A stretch of 8,435 bases of DNA. It comes from Bacteroidales bacterium (GTDB lineage Bacteria > Bacteroidota > Bacteroidia > Bacteroidales > F082). Location: positions 1-8,435 of the forward strand of contig JAOZNY010000131.1 of the NCBI GenBank assembly GCA_029933565.1, in the 5' to 3' direction. A program made the position numbers and the translations under genes. The notes below the pieces were generated by a model. The model was not told where the DNA came from and ran no database searches. It saw only the letters and a program-made list of their open reading frames with translations. Below, piece after piece: positions 7,601 to 8,435 of the stretch (positions are counted from its first letter, which is position 1; every line of letters starts with the position of its first letter).

Positions 7601-8435
7601 GATCGAAGTTGGTAAATAAAAAGAAGAGAGAAATTCACAGACCTGGTGTTCAAAGGTCCGACCCAATGAAAGATCGTACTTTATATTTTCCATATATGAG
7701 CGATAGCGCTTATGCAATTGCTGCTGCCAGTCGTAGTGTTGGAATGCATGCCGAAGTTCTTCCCATGCAGACCCGTGAGGACATGGAATTAGGTCGTATA
7801 AATACTTCTGCCCGAGAGTGCTTCCCAATGGTATGTACCACAGGTAGTTTTATTAAAAAACTTCAGGATCCAAATACAGATCCCACAAAGGCCAGTTTCT
7901 TTATGCCCGACCATAACGGACCTTGTCGTTTTGGACAATACAACAAACTTCAAAGAGTTATTTTTGATAAACTTGGCTTTAAAGATGCTGAAATTATTTC
8001 GCCCAGCAACGACACAGCCTATGAAGATATCTCTGGTGGCCAGGCCACAAAATTCAGATTTACTGCCTGGAAGGGCTTTGTTGCCGTCGACTTGCTGCGG
8101 AAAATGAAGCAGGAAAGAATACCCTATGAGTTGTTTCCGGGAGAAACTGAAAAAGTTTATAAAGAGGCTTTGGACAATGTAGTTAAATCGTTGGAAACTG
8201 GTGCCAAAGACCTTGAGGATGTTCTGCATCATGCTGCCCTTAAATTTGATACTATTGCTATATCCACTGAGGAAAGAAAACCTGTGATAGTAGTTGTTGG
8301 TGAAATATTTATGCGGGATAATGCCTTTTGCTCAGGATTTCTTGTTAATCGTCTTGAAAAATATGGAGCCGAAACATTCATCGCTCCATTCTCAGAATGG
8401 CTTAGTTATTCTACTTATCGCTATACGCGCGATAG
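4648..8435 (+). CDS. multidomain acyl-CoA dehydratase activase-like / DUF2229 fusion protein (3' end cut by window)
   Basis: An uninterrupted frame of 1262 codons, still open at the edge; perhaps 150-200 residues are missing. Residues 5-271 and 325-585 are two HgdC/BadF-type ASKHA ATPase modules. Each has a phosphate loop DIGS (10-13, 329-332), E-(M/I)-GG-(E/Q)-DSK (103-109, 424-430), FQGGV (223-227, 538-542), and cysteines in CAAGTGSF and RC(S/T)VF (C134/C174, C449/C489). These match the cysteines that hold the inter-subunit [4Fe-4S] cluster of HgdC. A four-cysteine knuckle follows (C607, C610, C614, C634). Next is a DUF2229/COG3580-like module (from about 673; C725, C767, C939, DEHSADAG at 964-971), then a COG3581-like module (from about 1012; RECFP with C1058, C1063, GPCRFGQYN with C1093, GEIFMRDNAFC with C1228). 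No signal peptide or membrane segment is visible, so it is probably cytoplasmic. The likely role is ATP-driven low-potential electron transfer to an internal iron-sulfur site; the substrate is unknown. An in-frame TGA at 4642 and DIGS at residue 10 fix the ATG at 4648. Confidence 0.93.
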   Translation, partial: MKDHLHLGFDIGSVSINTILMDDQKNIIEDKYDFCHGKPFNLLEDILIDILDRYPKDSIKNVAVTGTGGKLAQELIGGYFVNEIIAQSESVSKLYPEVKTVIEMGGEDSKLIFMHEDEKDKISRLSDFTLNNICAAGTGSFLDQQAKRIGVSIENEFGEMALKSEKPPRIAGRCSVFAKSDMIHLQQIATPVHDIVAGLCFSVARNFISSMGKGKKFEFPVIFQGGVAANIGVIHAFNELLETKKNGALIIPEYHASMGAIGALYHVIDQKDITPDNFKGTEDLREYLAGSHARSNHNEALTKSAAKYNKDVYKIPEGIDKLDVYLGLDIGSLSTNVVLVDKDNHVVARRYLPTASKPLDAIRRGMKEVSEEIGHRVNVVGAGTTGSGRYLTGDFIGADIIRNEITAQATAAIAHDPTVDTIFEIGGQDSKYISIDSGVITDFEMNKVCAAGTGSFLEEQAEKLDINIVEEFGNLALSADKPAKLGNRCTVFMETDLNSQQQKGVEKDNLLGGLAYSIVENYLQKVVRKKRIGDKIFFQGGVTNNRAVVAAFEKITGKKIIIPPHFDVTGAIGAAILARELMEEGQKTRFKGFDISKTPYSIDKFTCKSCSNLCEIRRIKIEGEKKPLYFGGRCELWEVEDRKGKGKDIPNLFEERNEMLLDGYKEEPKDDRITIGIPRALMLFYQQFPFWRTFFEDLGFRVVISPESDAPLIKKALGMIIAETCFPVELMHGHILHLLEGEADYVFTPFIINAKAEKDNPTSNTNCPWVQAFPFMVKGAISDDSLIDKMLIPTLNFKYFGKVLNKELSNFMHDKFGTSKRKVIKAIEKADKAQIAFENKIVLRGQEVMNNLPDDKEVLVIIGRVYNTGDPALNLSMVEKLINQNVLPIPLDYLPLGSEHILEDYPQMYWPNGQKILAGARIISRDPNLHAIYMGNFRCGPDSFLAHFVHEEMAGKPYLELEIDEHSADAGMVTRYEAFLDSLRGSKLVNKKKREIHRPGVQRSDPMKDRTLYFPYMSDSAYAIAAASRSVGMHAEVLPMQTREDMELGRINTSARECFPMVCTTGSFIKKLQDPNTDPTKASFFMPDHNGPCRFGQYNKLQRVIFDKLGFKDAEIISPSNDTAYEDISGGQATKFRFTAWKGFVAVDLLRKMKQERIPYELFPGETEKVYKEALDNVVKSLETGAKDLEDVLHHAALKFDTIAISTEERKPVIVVVGEIFMRDNAFCSGFLVNRLEKYGAETFIAPFSEWLSYSTYRYTRD

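Noticed and set aside
7595..8232. Minus-strand frames of 77 and 147 codons
   Set aside because: They are antisense to the conserved RECFP and GPCRFGQYN motifs of the fusion gene and lack any recognisable domain.
4648..8435. Possibility that this stretch is several adjacent genes or a frameshifted pseudogene
   Set aside because: I translated the frame codon by codon from 4648 to 8435 and found no stop; all family motifs occur in order in that one frame.

Overview
The window is AT-rich, carries no mobile element or RNA gene that I can see, and looks like ordinary chromosome from an anaerobic member of the Bacteroidota. Three things point there. The methionyl-tRNA synthetase has the KISTS form of the signature loop plus a C-terminal tRNA-binding domain. 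Matches to the Bacteroidota -7 promoter element (TAnnTTTG) sit just upstream of three of the four genes. The start codons lack Shine-Dalgarno sequences and are preceded by A/T-rich leaders. The assignment is inferred from these features, not from a database search.

Layout: metG (47-2095, +) is complete and ends exactly where a convergent gene ends: the two TAA stop codons abut with no base between them. That convergent gene (3115-2096, -) encodes an exported DUF481-type outer-membrane beta-barrel protein. Behind it on the same strand lies a class I SAM-dependent methyltransferase with a helical N-terminal extension (4333-3242, -). A 314-bp divergent intergenic region (4334-4647) holds the methyltransferase promoter and several short repeats. 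From 4648 to the end of the window there is a single uninterrupted reading frame on the + strand of at least 1262 codons. It runs off the right edge, so its C-terminus is missing.

That large gene is the main point of interest. It encodes a multidomain relative of the 2-hydroxyacyl-CoA dehydratase / benzoyl-CoA reductase / double-cubane-cluster protein systems. Two tandem ATPase modules of the HgdC/BadF type come first, each with the two cysteines that hold the inter-subunit [4Fe-4S] cluster in HgdC. A four-cysteine knuckle follows, then a DUF2229 (COG3580-like) module and a COG3581-like module rich in conserved cysteines. In characterised systems the ATP-driven electron donor and the iron-sulfur acceptor are separate proteins. 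Here they are fused in one chain, which suggests a self-contained ATP-dependent low-potential electron-transfer enzyme. Its substrate cannot be read from the sequence, and the neighbours (metG, DUF481 barrel, methyltransferase) give no clear pathway.

The four genes do not form an obvious functional unit. metG is housekeeping, the two minus-strand genes each appear to have their own promoter, and the activase-type gene is divergently transcribed.
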